A stretch of DNA of 14,556 nt from NCBI GenBank assembly GCA_007118445.1, contig SKRP01000052.1, forward strand, positions 1 through 14,556, written 5' to 3'. The notes beneath the pieces were generated by a model. The model was not told the origin of the DNA. It ran no database searches and was given only the letters and a program-made list of their open reading frames with translations. This document shows positions 7,011 through 14,155 of the stretch, piece by piece. Made by a program: the position numbers and the translations under genes. Every line of letters starts with the position of its first letter. Positions within the stretch are counted from its first letter, which is position 1. This DNA comes from Natronohydrobacter sp. (GTDB lineage: Bacteria; Pseudomonadota; Alphaproteobacteria; Rhodobacterales; Rhodobacteraceae).

Positions 7011-8150
7011 ATGCAATATGAACAGCCAGGCGATGTCGAAAAGAGTTGGCACGATGCCATTTCAGGCATCGAGGAAATCATCGAGGAAGCGCGCAAGGGC
7101 CGCATGTTCATCCTGGTCGATCACGAGGATCGCGAGAATGAGGGCGATCTGGTCATCCCTGCGCAGATGGCCACGCCCGAAGTGATCAATTTCATGGCAA
7201 CCCATGGCAAGGGCCTGATCTGCCTGACACTTTCGGGTGAGCGCATCGATCAGCTTGGCCTGCCGCTGATGGCGTCCTCGAATTCCTCGCGCCATGAAAC
7301 CGCCTTCACGGTCTCGATCGAGGCGCGCGAAGGGGTCTCGACCGGCATTTCCGCGCATGACCGCGCGCGCACCATCGCGGTCGCGATTGACGAGGGCAAG
7401 GGGGCGGCCGATATCGCGACCCCCGGCCATGTCTTTCCGCTGCGTGCGCGCGATGGCGGTGTGCTGGTGCGTGCGGGCCATACCGAAGCGGCCATCGATA
7501 TTTCGCGGTTGGCCGGGCTGAACCCTTCGGGTGTGATCTGCGAGATCATGAAGGATGACGGTTCGATGGCGCGGCTGCCCGATCTGGTGGCATTCGCGCA
7601 GCGCCACGGGTTGAAGATCGGCACGATTTCCGACCTGATCGCCTATCGCCGTCGCCATGACAATCTGGTGCGGGTGATGCGCGAGGATCAGATCAGCTCG
7701 GCCTATGGCGGTGACTGGACCATGCGCGTCTATTCCGACACCACGCATGGGGCCGAGCATATCGCCCTGATCAAGGGCGATATCACCACGCCCGAACCTG
7801 TCATGGTGAGGATGCATGCTTTTGACCCGCTGCGCGACATGGTGGGCACGGCCGGGGCCCCGCGCGCGGACGAGTTTTCCGACGCGATGCAGCTGATCGG
7901 CGCGGAAGGGCGCGGCGTGATCGTGCTGTTGCGCGACACGCATATGCAGATGGCCACATCTGATGCGGCCCCCCAGACGCTGCGGCAATACGGGCTGGGG
8001 GCGCAGATTCTGTCCTCGCTGGGGTTGCATGATCTGATCCTGCTGACCAATTCCGCCACACCGCGCATTGTGGGTCTTGATGGCTATGGCCTGTCGATCA
8101 CCGGCACGCGCAGGATACCTGCAACACGACCTGAAACAGGGGGGGGCTGA
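7011..8150 (+). CDS. ribB: 3,4-dihydroxy-2-butanone-4-phosphate synthase with degenerate GTP cyclohydrolase II-like domain
   Basis: Residues 1-212 form a full RibB domain, which converts ribulose 5-phosphate to the four-carbon unit of riboflavin. Motifs: DHEDRENEGDLV at 37-48 (metal and substrate acids), THGKGLICL at 64-72, TGISAHDRARTI at 111-122, TPGHVFPLRA at 138-147 and GHTEAAIDI at 156-164. Residues 213-379 are laid out like a RibA domain (VRMHAFDPLRDMVGT), but the zinc-binding cysteines of the HSEC and RCDC motifs are absent and no Cys occurs after residue 177. GTP cyclohydrolase II activity is therefore unlikely, and a separate ribA must exist. The start at 7011 has AAGGA 8 bases upstream; ATG 7002 is an alternative. 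ribH follows after 1 base. I see no FMN riboswitch upstream. Confidence 0.92.
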   Translation: MQYEQPGDVEKSWHDAISGIEEIIEEARKGRMFILVDHEDRENEGDLVIPAQMATPEVINFMATHGKGLICLTLSGERIDQLGLPLMASSNSSRHETAFTVSIEAREGVSTGISAHDRARTIAVAIDEGKGAADIATPGHVFPLRARDGGVLVRAGHTEAAIDISRLAGLNPSGVICEIMKDDGSMARLPDLVAFAQRHGLKIGTISDLIAYRRRHDNLVRVMREDQISSAYGGDWTMRVYSDTTHGAEHIALIKGDITTPEPVMVRMHAFDPLRDMVGTAGAPRADEFSDAMQLIGAEGRGVIVLLRDTHMQMATSDAAPQTLRQYGLGAQILSSLGLHDLILLTNSATPRIVGLDGYGLSITGTRRIPATRPETGGG

Positions 8151-8151
8151 C

Positions 8152-8697
8152 ATGGCCGCGAACGAATCCCATTACAGCCTGCCCTTGCCGAAATTCGACA
8201 AGGCCCCGAAATTGCTGATCGTGGTCGCGCCCTATTACAAGGACATCGCCGACCAGCTTGTCGCGGGCGCACGCGCCGAGATCGAGAAGGTCGGCGGCAC
8301 GCATGAGATGATCGAAGTGCCGGGCGCTCTGGAAGTGCCGACCGCGATCGGGCAGGCGTTCCGCATGGCGCATTTCGACGGTTTTGTCGCTCTGGGCTGC
8401 GTGATCCGGGGCGAGACCACGCATTACGACACGGTCTGCAATGACAGTTCGCGCGCGATCACATTGCTCGGGCTGCAGGGGGCCTGCATCGGCAATGGGA
8501 TCCTGACCGTGGAGAACCGCGCGCAGGCCGAGGTGCGGGCCGAAGCGGCGGGCCAGAACAAGGGCGGCGGGGCGGCGGCTGCCGCGCTGCATCTGATCGC
8601 ATTGGCGCGGCGCTGGGGCGGGGCGAAACGGTCGGTGGGCTTCCTGCCCGAGCGCGAGGAATTCCAGATCGCCGGGGATCAGGGGCCAGTCGCATGA
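8152..8697 (+). CDS. ribH: 6,7-dimethyl-8-ribityllumazine synthase
   Basis: A 181-residue lumazine synthase, joining the RibB product to 5-amino-6-ribitylaminouracil in the penultimate step of riboflavin synthesis; the enzyme usually forms pentamers or 60-mer shells. Motifs: PGALEVPTAI at about 60-69, GCVIRGETTHYD at 83-94 with the catalytic His, and GNGILTVENRAQAEVRA near 118-134. The C-terminal part is somewhat longer than in minimal homologues (GAKRSVGFLPEREEFQIAG). ATG at 8152 is 1 base after the ribB stop; the ribosome site is the run of eight G at 8139-8146, which also lies in the last ribB codons. A longer in-frame ORF reaches back to 8068 but lies inside ribB. The stop overlaps nusB by 4 bases. 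Confidence 0.95.
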   Translation: MAANESHYSLPLPKFDKAPKLLIVVAPYYKDIADQLVAGARAEIEKVGGTHEMIEVPGALEVPTAIGQAFRMAHFDGFVALGCVIRGETTHYDTVCNDSSRAITLLGLQGACIGNGILTVENRAQAEVRAEAAGQNKGGGAAAAALHLIALARRWGGAKRSVGFLPEREEFQIAGDQGPVA

Positions 8698-9185
8698 GTG
8701 AGGACAGCCCCCGCAAGAAACGTCTGACGCAGGATGAACGCCGCGAACGCAAGGCGGCGGCGCGGTTCTACGCTGTGCAGGCGCTGTTTCAGATGGAAGC
8801 CTCGGATGTGCCGGTCGGCGAGATCACGCGCCAGTTCGAGACGCATCGCATCGGGGCCGAGACCGCCGAGGAGATCTGGGTCGAGGCCGATCTCAACCAT
8901 TTCCGCCGCCTGATCGATACGACTGTGTCGCAGCAGGGGGCGATAGACCAGATGACCGACCGGGCGCTGGTCGCGAAATGGCCGATTGCCCGGATCGATC
9001 CGACCCTGCGCGCGCTGTTCCGCGCCGCCGGGGCCGAGATGCTGGGTGCCGAGACCCCGGCGCGGGTGGTGATCTCGCAATTCGTCGACGTCGCGAAAGC
9101 GTTTTTCCCCGAGGGCCGCGAGGCGAATTTCGTCAATGCCGTGCTGGATCACATGGCGCGCGAGGCCCGCGCCGCCGAGTTCTGA
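8694..9185 (+). CDS. nusB: Transcription antitermination factor NusB
   Basis: A 163-residue all-helical protein that, with NusE (S10), binds boxA RNA and promotes antitermination on rRNA operons. The NusB fold is recognisable by RRERKAAARFYAVQALFQME at about 16-35 and by the C-terminal half PIARIDPTLRALFRAAGAEML, TPARVVISQFVDVAKAFFPEGREANFVNAVLDHM, the most conserved part of the family. An N-terminal basic extension of about 15 residues precedes the first helix. The ATG overlaps the ribH stop (ATGA, 8694-8697), so the two are translationally coupled; ribH-nusB adjacency is classical. Confidence 0.95.
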   Translation: MSEDSPRKKRLTQDERRERKAAARFYAVQALFQMEASDVPVGEITRQFETHRIGAETAEEIWVEADLNHFRRLIDTTVSQQGAIDQMTDRALVAKWPIARIDPTLRALFRAAGAEMLGAETPARVVISQFVDVAKAFFPEGREANFVNAVLDHMAREARAAEF

Positions 9186-9194
9186 GCCGCCACC

Positions 9195-9833
9195 ATGCGC
9201 CCGGCGCTGTCGCCCGAATTGGTGTTGCGGGCCTATCGGCAGGGCGTCTTTCCCATGGCCGAAAGCAGCGATGCGGACAGGCTTTACTGGTTCGATCCCG
9301 AATGGCGCGGGGTGCTGCCGCTCGATGGCCTGCATCTGTCGCGCTCGCTGCGCCGCCGGATCCGGGCCGAACCTTTCCGGCTGAGCCTTGACGCGGATTT
9401 CGCAGGCGTGCTGACGGGATGCGCGGATCGTGCCTCAACCTGGATCAATGGCGGGATTGCAGAACTGTTCACAGCGCTGCATCACATGGGCCATGCCCAT
9501 TCCATCGAGGTCTGGGAAGGTGACGATCTGGTGGGCGGCGTGTACGGGCTGGCGCTGGGCGGCGCGTTTTGCGGTGAAAGCATGTTCTCGCGCCGCCGCG
9601 ATGCGTCGAAAATCGCGCTGGCCACGCTGGTCACGCATCTGCGCCGCTGCGGCTTTACTCTGTTCGACACGCAATATCTGACCGATCATCTGGCAAGCCT
9701 GGGCGGGATCGAAATCCCGCGCGCGCAGTATCACGCCCGCCTGGCCGTTGCCCTGCGCGCCGAGGCGGCTTTCCACCGTGCCCGGCTGCCCACAGCTTAC
9801 GAGGTGATACAGCTCAATACCCACAGATCGTAG
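9195..9833 (+). CDS. aat: Leucyl/phenylalanyl-tRNA-protein transferase
   Basis: A 212-residue cytosolic enzyme that attaches Leu or Phe from charged tRNA to N-terminal Lys or Arg of proteins, marking them for ClpS/ClpAP. Motifs: AYRQGVFPMAES at about 13-24, YWFDPEWRGVLPLDG at 31-45 and GGVYGLALGGAFCGESMFSRRRDASKIAL at 114-142, followed by LFDTQYLTDHLASLGG. The length is close to the usual bacterial form with a short N-terminus. It follows nusB by 9 bases without a strong Shine-Dalgarno, so it may be read by coupling. Its last 37 bases overlap the convergent DUF2155 gene. Confidence 0.94.
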   Translation: MRPALSPELVLRAYRQGVFPMAESSDADRLYWFDPEWRGVLPLDGLHLSRSLRRRIRAEPFRLSLDADFAGVLTGCADRASTWINGGIAELFTALHHMGHAHSIEVWEGDDLVGGVYGLALGGAFCGESMFSRRRDASKIALATLVTHLRRCGFTLFDTQYLTDHLASLGGIEIPRAQYHARLAVALRAEAAFHRARLPTAYEVIQLNTHRS

Positions 9834-10186
9834 CGCGAATGATCCAGCGCATTCAGCGCCGGGCTGGAGGCGATCATCCAGCCCGAAAAGATGATTTCAT
9901 CGGCGCGGGTGTCGAAAATATCGATCCAGGCATAGGCTTCACCAGCCGGGTTTTCGACCGGATAGCGACATTGTTCCAGCATGACGATCAGATGACCGAC
10001 CCGCGCCTCTCCGCCGCGCGCAAGCGTGATGTCCTCGCTGGTGCCGGCCACCCGGTCCAGCCCGCGCAGCACGGCCCCCTCGCCATTCGCGATACGGTCA
10101 GAGGCGGTCGGAACTTCGGCATCCTGCGCGTGCAGGGCAAGACCGCTTGCGCAGATCAGGGCGCAGGCCAGAGACAGAACACGCAT
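9797..10186 (-). CDS. Secreted DUF2155 protein
   Basis: A 129-residue protein with a signal peptide (residues 1-20, hydrophobic LSLACALICASGLAL, likely cut after ALHA). The mature part matches DUF2155: TASDRIANGEGAVLRGLDRVAG, then VGHLIVMLEQCRYPVENPAGEAYAWIDIFDTRADEIIFSGWMIASSPALNALDHSRYDLWVLSC. Two cysteines, in EQCRYP and LSCITS, could form a periplasmic disulfide. The function is unknown. The family regularly sits next to NDUFA12 in alphaproteobacteria. Here it is third in a minus-strand operon, starting 3 bases after the 27-residue ORF. It overlaps the aat 3' end by 37 bases. Confidence 0.9.
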   Translation of the reverse strand: MRVLSLACALICASGLALHAQDAEVPTASDRIANGEGAVLRGLDRVAGTSEDITLARGGEARVGHLIVMLEQCRYPVENPAGEAYAWIDIFDTRADEIIFSGWMIASSPALNALDHSRYDLWVLSCITS

Positions 10187-10189
10187 GGG

Positions 10190-10273
10190 TTATTTCCGGC
10201 GGTTGCGGCGCTGGTTGCGGCGTTGCATGCGGAAAAGACGCAGCAACATCCGGATCATCTGGTTCAGGTTCAT
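10190..10273 (-). CDS. 27-residue highly basic mini-protein between NDUFA12 and DUF2155
   Basis: An ORF too short for usual gene callers. It reads MNLNQMIRMLLRLFRMQR, then RNQRRNRRK. Nine Arg and one Lys give it a strong positive charge; residues 6-16 form a hydrophobic/amphipathic stretch and the tail is RRNQRRNRRK. Its ATG overlaps the NDUFA12 stop codon as ATGA (10273-10270), GGAG lies about 5 bases upstream, and its TAA is 3 bases before the DUF2155 ATG, so translation would pass without a break through all three frames. That spacing is the main evidence that it is real. The tail is encoded by a 10-base direct repeat (10201-10210 and 10213-10222). It could be a membrane- or RNA-binding peptide, or only a coupling leader; no function is assigned. 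Confidence 0.6.
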   Translation of the reverse strand: MNLNQMIRMLLRLFRMQRRNQRRNRRK

Positions 10274-10644
10274 TCGGGGCTCCAGGCTTCGTAATCCTTG
10301 CGCGCAGCCGGGCTGGCGCGGCGGATCGAGCCATCGGGCGCATAGGCCAGCGGGGTGCCTGTCAGGTTTTCCTGATGCGGCTTTTCCCAGGTCTTGTGCA
10401 GCAGCGGGCGATCTTCGGGGGTTTCATCCCAGGTGTGATGCAGCCAGCCATGCCAGTCGGGCGAGATGCGGCTGGCCTCGGATTCGCCATTAAAGATCAC
10501 CCAGCGCTTCTTGCCGTCGCGCGAGCGATAATAGATATTGCCCTGCGCGTCCTCACCGGCCTTGACCCCGTTGCGCCAGGTGAAAAATGCAGTGTTGAGG
10601 GTGGAGAAATTCCACCAGGTGAGAAAACGCAGCAGGAATTTCAT
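10270..10644 (-). CDS. NDUFA12 (17.2 kDa) accessory subunit of NADH:ubiquinone oxidoreductase
   Basis: A 124-residue homologue of the mitochondrial complex I accessory subunit NDUFA12, found in alphaproteobacteria such as Paracoccus. Recognisable runs: NTAFFTWRNGVKAGEDAQGNIYYRSRDGKKRWVIFNGESEASRISPDWHGWLHHTWDETP (about 18-77), then KPHQENLTGTPLAYAP. It binds the hydrophilic arm at the membrane junction; its loss affects assembly or stability in other organisms. It is encoded away from the main nuo operon, as usual, and is first of a three-gene minus-strand unit with the 27-residue ORF (4-base overlap) and DUF2155. CCCAGAGG-like sequence just upstream gives a GAGG-type ribosome site. Confidence 0.92.
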   Translation of the reverse strand: MKFLLRFLTWWNFSTLNTAFFTWRNGVKAGEDAQGNIYYRSRDGKKRWVIFNGESEASRISPDWHGWLHHTWDETPEDRPLLHKTWEKPHQENLTGTPLAYAPDGSIRRASPAARKDYEAWSPE

Positions 10645-10816
10645 CGCGGGCTCCTCTGGGGGCGGGCAGTGGTTGCGCCCTTATGCCCCAGAGCAGGCGC
10701 AGAATCCAGTGCCAAGCGGCGCGGAACCGGGCTTTTCCTGCTGTCTGCAGACCCGCTTGTGGAAATGTGAACCGGCGCGACTACATGTCACGTCAGACCA
10801 TGACCGGAGCCCGCCC
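10645..10816. other. Divergent intergenic region between NDUFA12 and msrB
   Basis: These 172 bases separate two divergent transcripts and must hold both promoters. On the plus strand TTGTGG near 10757 and TACATG near 10782 are spaced 19 apart, a weak candidate for msrB; no TGATCC-type RpoE element is present. CTGCTGTCTGCAGAC carries a small PstI-like dyad. I cannot assign a regulator. Confidence 0.3.
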
Positions 10817-11260
10817 ATGACCCGATTCGAACGCCGCCCTGAAGCCATCGACGCCCTCGATCCGATCCAGTATCATGTGACGCAGGAAAACGGCACCGAG
10901 CGGCCCTGGTCAGGGGTGTATAACGAGAACAAGCGCGCGGGGATCTATGTCGATATCGTCTCGGGCGAGCCGCTCTTTGCCTCATCTGACAAATACGAGT
11001 CAGGCTGCGGCTGGCCGAGCTTCACAAAACCGCTGATCAGGGATCATCTCGTCGAGAAAACCGACACATCGCATGGTATGATGCGCGTCGAGGTCCGGTC
11101 CCGCCATGGCGACAGTCATCTGGGCCATGTCTTTCCCGACGGACCGCCGGACCGTGGCGGGCTGCGCTATTGCATCAATTCGGCCAGCCTGCGCTTTGTC
11201 GCGCGCGAGGATATGGCGGCTGAAGGCTATGGCGACTGGCTCGATCAAGTTGAGGGCTGA
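10817..11260 (+). CDS. msrB: Peptide-methionine (R)-S-oxide reductase MsrB, zinc-less form
   Basis: A 147-residue enzyme that reduces the R-epimer of methionine sulfoxide in proteins using thioredoxin. SGCGWPSF at 62-69 carries Cys64, the likely resolving residue, and RYCINSASLRF at 117-127 carries catalytic Cys119; HLGHVFPDGP is at 101-110. The two CxxC pairs that bind zinc in many MsrBs are replaced here (YVDIVSGEPLF and VRSRHGDSHLG), so this is the metal-free type. There is no signal peptide, hence cytosolic. I chose ATG 10817, with GGAG about 8 bases upstream; the longer frame back to 10538 overlaps NDUFA12 antisense. selO follows after 62 bases in the same direction, suggesting a shared oxidative-damage role. 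Confidence 0.94.
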   Translation: MTRFERRPEAIDALDPIQYHVTQENGTERPWSGVYNENKRAGIYVDIVSGEPLFASSDKYESGCGWPSFTKPLIRDHLVEKTDTSHGMMRVEVRSRHGDSHLGHVFPDGPPDRGGLRYCINSASLRFVAREDMAAEGYGDWLDQVEG

Positions 11261-11322
11261 GGCTGGACCGCGCGCGGTCGAGTGTTACATGTCGCAGGGC
11301 CAAAGTGTCAGGGGGACGTTAC

Positions 11323-12777
11323 ATGCCGGTCGCGATCCAGTTCGAGAACAGCTATGCGACGGATCTGCCGGGCCTCTATGTGCCCTGGCAGGGCAAGGAA
11401 TGGCCTGATCCGCAGGTCCTGCTGCTCAATACGACACTCGCTCAAACGCTGGGGCTTGATGCGCAGGCGCTGCAAGGGTGCGAGGGTGCGCAACTGCTGA
11501 CCGGGGCAGCGCTGCCGGACACGGCACGGCCCATCGCGCAAGCCTATGCGGGCCATCAGTTCGGAGGGTTTGCGCCGCAACTGGGCGATGGGCGTGCGTT
11601 GCTTCTGGGCGAGATTGTCGACCCGAGAGGGCAGCGTCATGACCTGCAACTGAAGGGCTCTGGCCGTACCCCCTTTGCGCGCGGCGGCGATGGCCGCGCT
11701 GTGCTGGGGCCGGTGCTGCGCGAATATCTGGTGTCCGAGGCCATGCACGCGCTGGGCGTGCCGACGACGCGCGCGCTCGCGGCCTGCACCACGGGCGACC
11801 GGGTATTGCGTCAGAACGGGCTGGAACCCGGCGCGGTGCTGGCGCGGTCGGCTTCCAGCCATCTGCGCGTCGGCACGTTTCAGTTCTTCGCCGCGCGCGG
11901 CGAACGCGACAAGCTGCGCCTGCTGCTGGACTATGCGATTGCCCGGCATGATCCTGATCTGACCGGCGCGTCCGATGCGGCGCTGCGCTTTCTGGAACGG
12001 GTGGGCGCGCGGCAGGCGCGGCTGGTGGCGCAATGGATGGGGCTGGGTTTCATTCATGGCGTGATGAATACCGACAATATGACGATCTCGGGCGAGACCA
12101 TCGATTACGGTCCCTGCGCCTTCATGGATCGCTATGACCCGGCCACCGTGTTCAGTTCCATCGACCATCAGGGCCGCTATTGCTATGGCAACCAGCCTGC
12201 GATCCTGTTGTGGAATCTCGCACGGCTGGCCGAGGCGCTGTTGCCGCTGATCGATACGGATGAAGAGCGCGCCATCGCGCGGGCAAGCGAGGTGATCGAG
12301 ACCACGCGGACGCGCTACCGCGAGGAATGGCTGGGGGTTTTCGCGGCCAAGCTGGGTCTGCGCGTGCCTGATTCCGGGCTGATCGAGGCGATGCATCAGC
12401 TCTGGACCGGGCAGGGGGTGGATTTCACCTCGTTTTTCCGGGCCTTGCCCGAAGCCGCGCAGGGGCGCGATGATGCGCTGGCCGCGCTCTTTGCCGAACC
12501 GGGTCAGGATCTGGCGGACTGGCTGGCCGCCTGGCGCGCGGCTTGCGACGCGCAGGGCGCGGGCGATGGGCCTGCGCGCAAGGCCAATCCGCTTTACATT
12601 CCGCGCAACCATCTGGTCGAGGCCGCGCTTGGCGCTGCGACCGAGGGCGATATGGCCCCCTTCCTTGCGCTTCTGGAGCGGGTGCAACGCCCCTTCACTG
12701 CGGTCGAGGGGGGCGAGGAATATGCCCGGCCCGCACCCTTGAACGCGCCGCAGATCGTGACCTTCTGCGGCACGTGA
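11323..12777 (+). CDS. selO: Protein adenylyltransferase SelO (YdiU family pseudokinase), Cys form
   Basis: A 484-residue SelO protein, which transfers AMP from ATP to Ser/Thr/Tyr of target proteins using an inverted kinase fold. Seen: GHQFGGFAPQLGDGRA at 78-92, LQLKGSGRTPFARGGDG at 108-124 with the nucleotide-binding Lys111, HGVMNTDNM at 245-253 giving Asp251/Asn252, and DYGPCAFMD at 261-269 with metal-binding Asp261. The protein ends TFCGT: Cys482 stands where eukaryotic SelO has selenocysteine. ATG 11323 has a G-rich ribosome site (AGGGGGA) 6 bases upstream; the in-frame GTG at 11305 is less likely. SelO is known to protect against oxidative stress in bacteria and yeast, which fits its position behind msrB. 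Confidence 0.95.
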   Translation: MPVAIQFENSYATDLPGLYVPWQGKEWPDPQVLLLNTTLAQTLGLDAQALQGCEGAQLLTGAALPDTARPIAQAYAGHQFGGFAPQLGDGRALLLGEIVDPRGQRHDLQLKGSGRTPFARGGDGRAVLGPVLREYLVSEAMHALGVPTTRALAACTTGDRVLRQNGLEPGAVLARSASSHLRVGTFQFFAARGERDKLRLLLDYAIARHDPDLTGASDAALRFLERVGARQARLVAQWMGLGFIHGVMNTDNMTISGETIDYGPCAFMDRYDPATVFSSIDHQGRYCYGNQPAILLWNLARLAEALLPLIDTDEERAIARASEVIETTRTRYREEWLGVFAAKLGLRVPDSGLIEAMHQLWTGQGVDFTSFFRALPEAAQGRDDALAALFAEPGQDLADWLAAWRAACDAQGAGDGPARKANPLYIPRNHLVEAALGAATEGDMAPFLALLERVQRPFTAVEGGEEYARPAPLNAPQIVTFCGT

Positions 12778-13231
12778 TTGGCGCTGGAGAGCGTTGCGCG
12801 CATTGGCATTCGCGCCATGCCCTCGATCCTTTTAATTTCGCATGTTCGAGGAGCTCTGAACCGGAAACCACTTCTGAAAGGCCTCTGCATGACTTGAGCC
12901 GAGTGCAGAGATGAGGGCAGCGCCTGCCTGGGCGGGCGCTTATTCGAGAGGGTGCCGTTGGTGCGACAATTGAATAATGCCATAAGTTGCAAAATGCTGC
13001 GACATCTGAAGCGCCTGCCGGGATGCAGGGGAACCATCGCGCCAGTGGCGCGGCGCAAGCCCCTGGAATGGCAGGCGCTGCTTGGGCAGTTGCCGCCGGG
13101 CGGGCCAATTGCTGATGTTGCGCATTATGCAGAGGTCTTTCTGAGCAACTTGCGCCAGCACAAACAGATGCGCAGGGCTGATCGTCAGGTCCGGGCGTGC
13201 GTTCTCAGCAGCGCCGGGCGGGCCGGGCCGG
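12778..13231. other. 454-base gene-poor gap between selO and rpoH with hairpins
   Basis: No gene is supported here. Open frames on both strands (for example 12952-13239 plus and 12940-13380 minus) show no recognisable motifs, and the minus ones run antisense into rpoH or selO. Contents: a 5-bp stem (12805-12809/12817-12821) followed by CCTTTTAATTT; a 7-bp inverted repeat CTCTGCA/TGCAGAG (12883-12889/12904-12910); and a GC-rich hairpin at 12919-12940. Base use is less GC3-biased than in neighbouring genes. It may hold the converging 3' ends of selO and rpoH, a decayed gene, or a small RNA. Confidence 0.5.
12919..12940. terminator. GC-rich hairpin, candidate bidirectional terminator
   Basis: AGCGCCTGCC and GGCGGGCGCT can pair over about 10 positions, with one G-T wobble, around a very small loop. 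On the plus strand TATTC follows rather than a T-run, so it is a weak intrinsic terminator at best. It lies between the converging selO and rpoH genes, where a terminator is expected. Confidence 0.35.
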
Positions 13232-14128
13232 TCAGTTGACCGGCACCACCATGCCCTTTTCACGCGCCAGCGTGCGCATCCGGCCCTGCAACTTCTCGAA
13301 GGCGCGCACCTCGATCTGGCGGATGCGCTCGCGGCTGACGTCATAGCGCTGCGACAGGTCTTCCAGCGTGACCGGCTCATCGCTCAGCCGTCGCTGGGTC
13401 AGCACATCGCGTTCGCGTTCATTGAGCACATCCATCGCTTCCATCAGCAATTCGCGGCGCAGCTGCAGCTCGTCGCGTTCCGCGTAATCGGACGCCTGAT
13501 CAGCATCTTCATCTTCCAGCCAGTCCTGCCAGCTTGATGCGCCTTCCTCGCTGCCCATGGTGGCATTGAGCGATGAATCGCTGCCCGCAAGGCGGCGGTT
13601 CATCGAGATGACCTCATCCTCGGTCACATTCAGATCGCGCGCGATCTGGGCCACGTTTTCAGGGCGCAAATCACCATCTTCCAGCGCGCCGAGCTTGGAT
13701 TTCGCCTTGCGCAGGTTGAAGAACAGCTTCTTCTGCGCGCTGGTGGTGCCCAGCTTGACCAGCGACCATGACCGCAGGATATATTCCTGAATCGACGCCC
13801 GGATCCACCACATCGCATAGGTGGCCAGCCGGAAGCCCTTGTCCGGGTCGAAGCGCTTGACCGCCTGCATCAGCCCGACATTGGCTTCCGAGATCACTTC
13901 GGCCTGCGGCAGGCCATAGCCGCGATAGCCCATCGCGATTTTGGCGGCGAGCCGCAGATGCGATGTGACCAGCTGATGCGCGGCCTCTGTATCCTGATGA
14001 TCGACCCAGCGCTTGGCCAGCATGAATTCCTGTTCCGGTTCCAGCATCGGGAAGCGGCGGATTTCCTGCATGTAGCGGTTCAGCCCCTGTTCGGGGCTGG
14101 GGGCTGGAAGATTGGCATAACTGCTCAT
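13232..14128 (-). CDS. rpoH: RNA polymerase heat-shock sigma factor RpoH (sigma-32)
   Basis: A 298-residue alternative sigma factor. Region 1.2/2.1 begins GLNRYMQEIRRFPMLEPEQEF; region 2 has VTSHLRLAAKIAMGYRGYGLPQAEVISEANVGLMQAV at 54-90 and FRLATYAMWWIRASIQEYILRSWSLVK at 99-125; the RpoH box is QKKLFFNL at 132-139; the 4.2 helix-turn-helix is TLEDLSQRYDVSRERIRQIEVRAFEKL at 254-280. I chose ATG 14128, with AGGA 7 bases upstream; the frame to 14188 runs past the putative promoter. Alphaproteobacteria often have two RpoH proteins. The N-terminus (SSYANLPAPSPEQGLNRYMQEIRRFPML) looks more like Rhodobacter RpoHI than RpoHII, and no TGATCC-type RpoE promoter lies upstream, which agrees, but this is not proven. 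Confidence 0.95.
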   Translation of the reverse strand: MSSYANLPAPSPEQGLNRYMQEIRRFPMLEPEQEFMLAKRWVDHQDTEAAHQLVTSHLRLAAKIAMGYRGYGLPQAEVISEANVGLMQAVKRFDPDKGFRLATYAMWWIRASIQEYILRSWSLVKLGTTSAQKKLFFNLRKAKSKLGALEDGDLRPENVAQIARDLNVTEDEVISMNRRLAGSDSSLNATMGSEEGASSWQDWLEDEDADQASDYAERDELQLRRELLMEAMDVLNERERDVLTQRRLSDEPVTLEDLSQRYDVSRERIRQIEVRAFEKLQGRMRTLAREKGMVVPVN

Positions 14129-14155
14129 CAAAACATCCTGTCCGTTGGGCCGGGT

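Noticed and set aside
10201..10222. Ten-base direct repeat as a possible iteron or protein site
   Set aside because: Only two copies, and it is explained by the repeated Arg-Arg-Asn-Gln coding of the 27-residue ORF.
12594..13108. Minus-strand frames with Arg/Pro/Ser-rich translations overlapping the selO end
   Set aside because: They run antisense into selO and look like GC-rich shadow frames.
12952..13239. 95-residue plus-strand open frame (GTG start) in the selO-rpoH gap
   Set aside because: No recognisable motif, no ribosome site of note, and codon choice unlike neighbouring genes; a decayed gene cannot be excluded.
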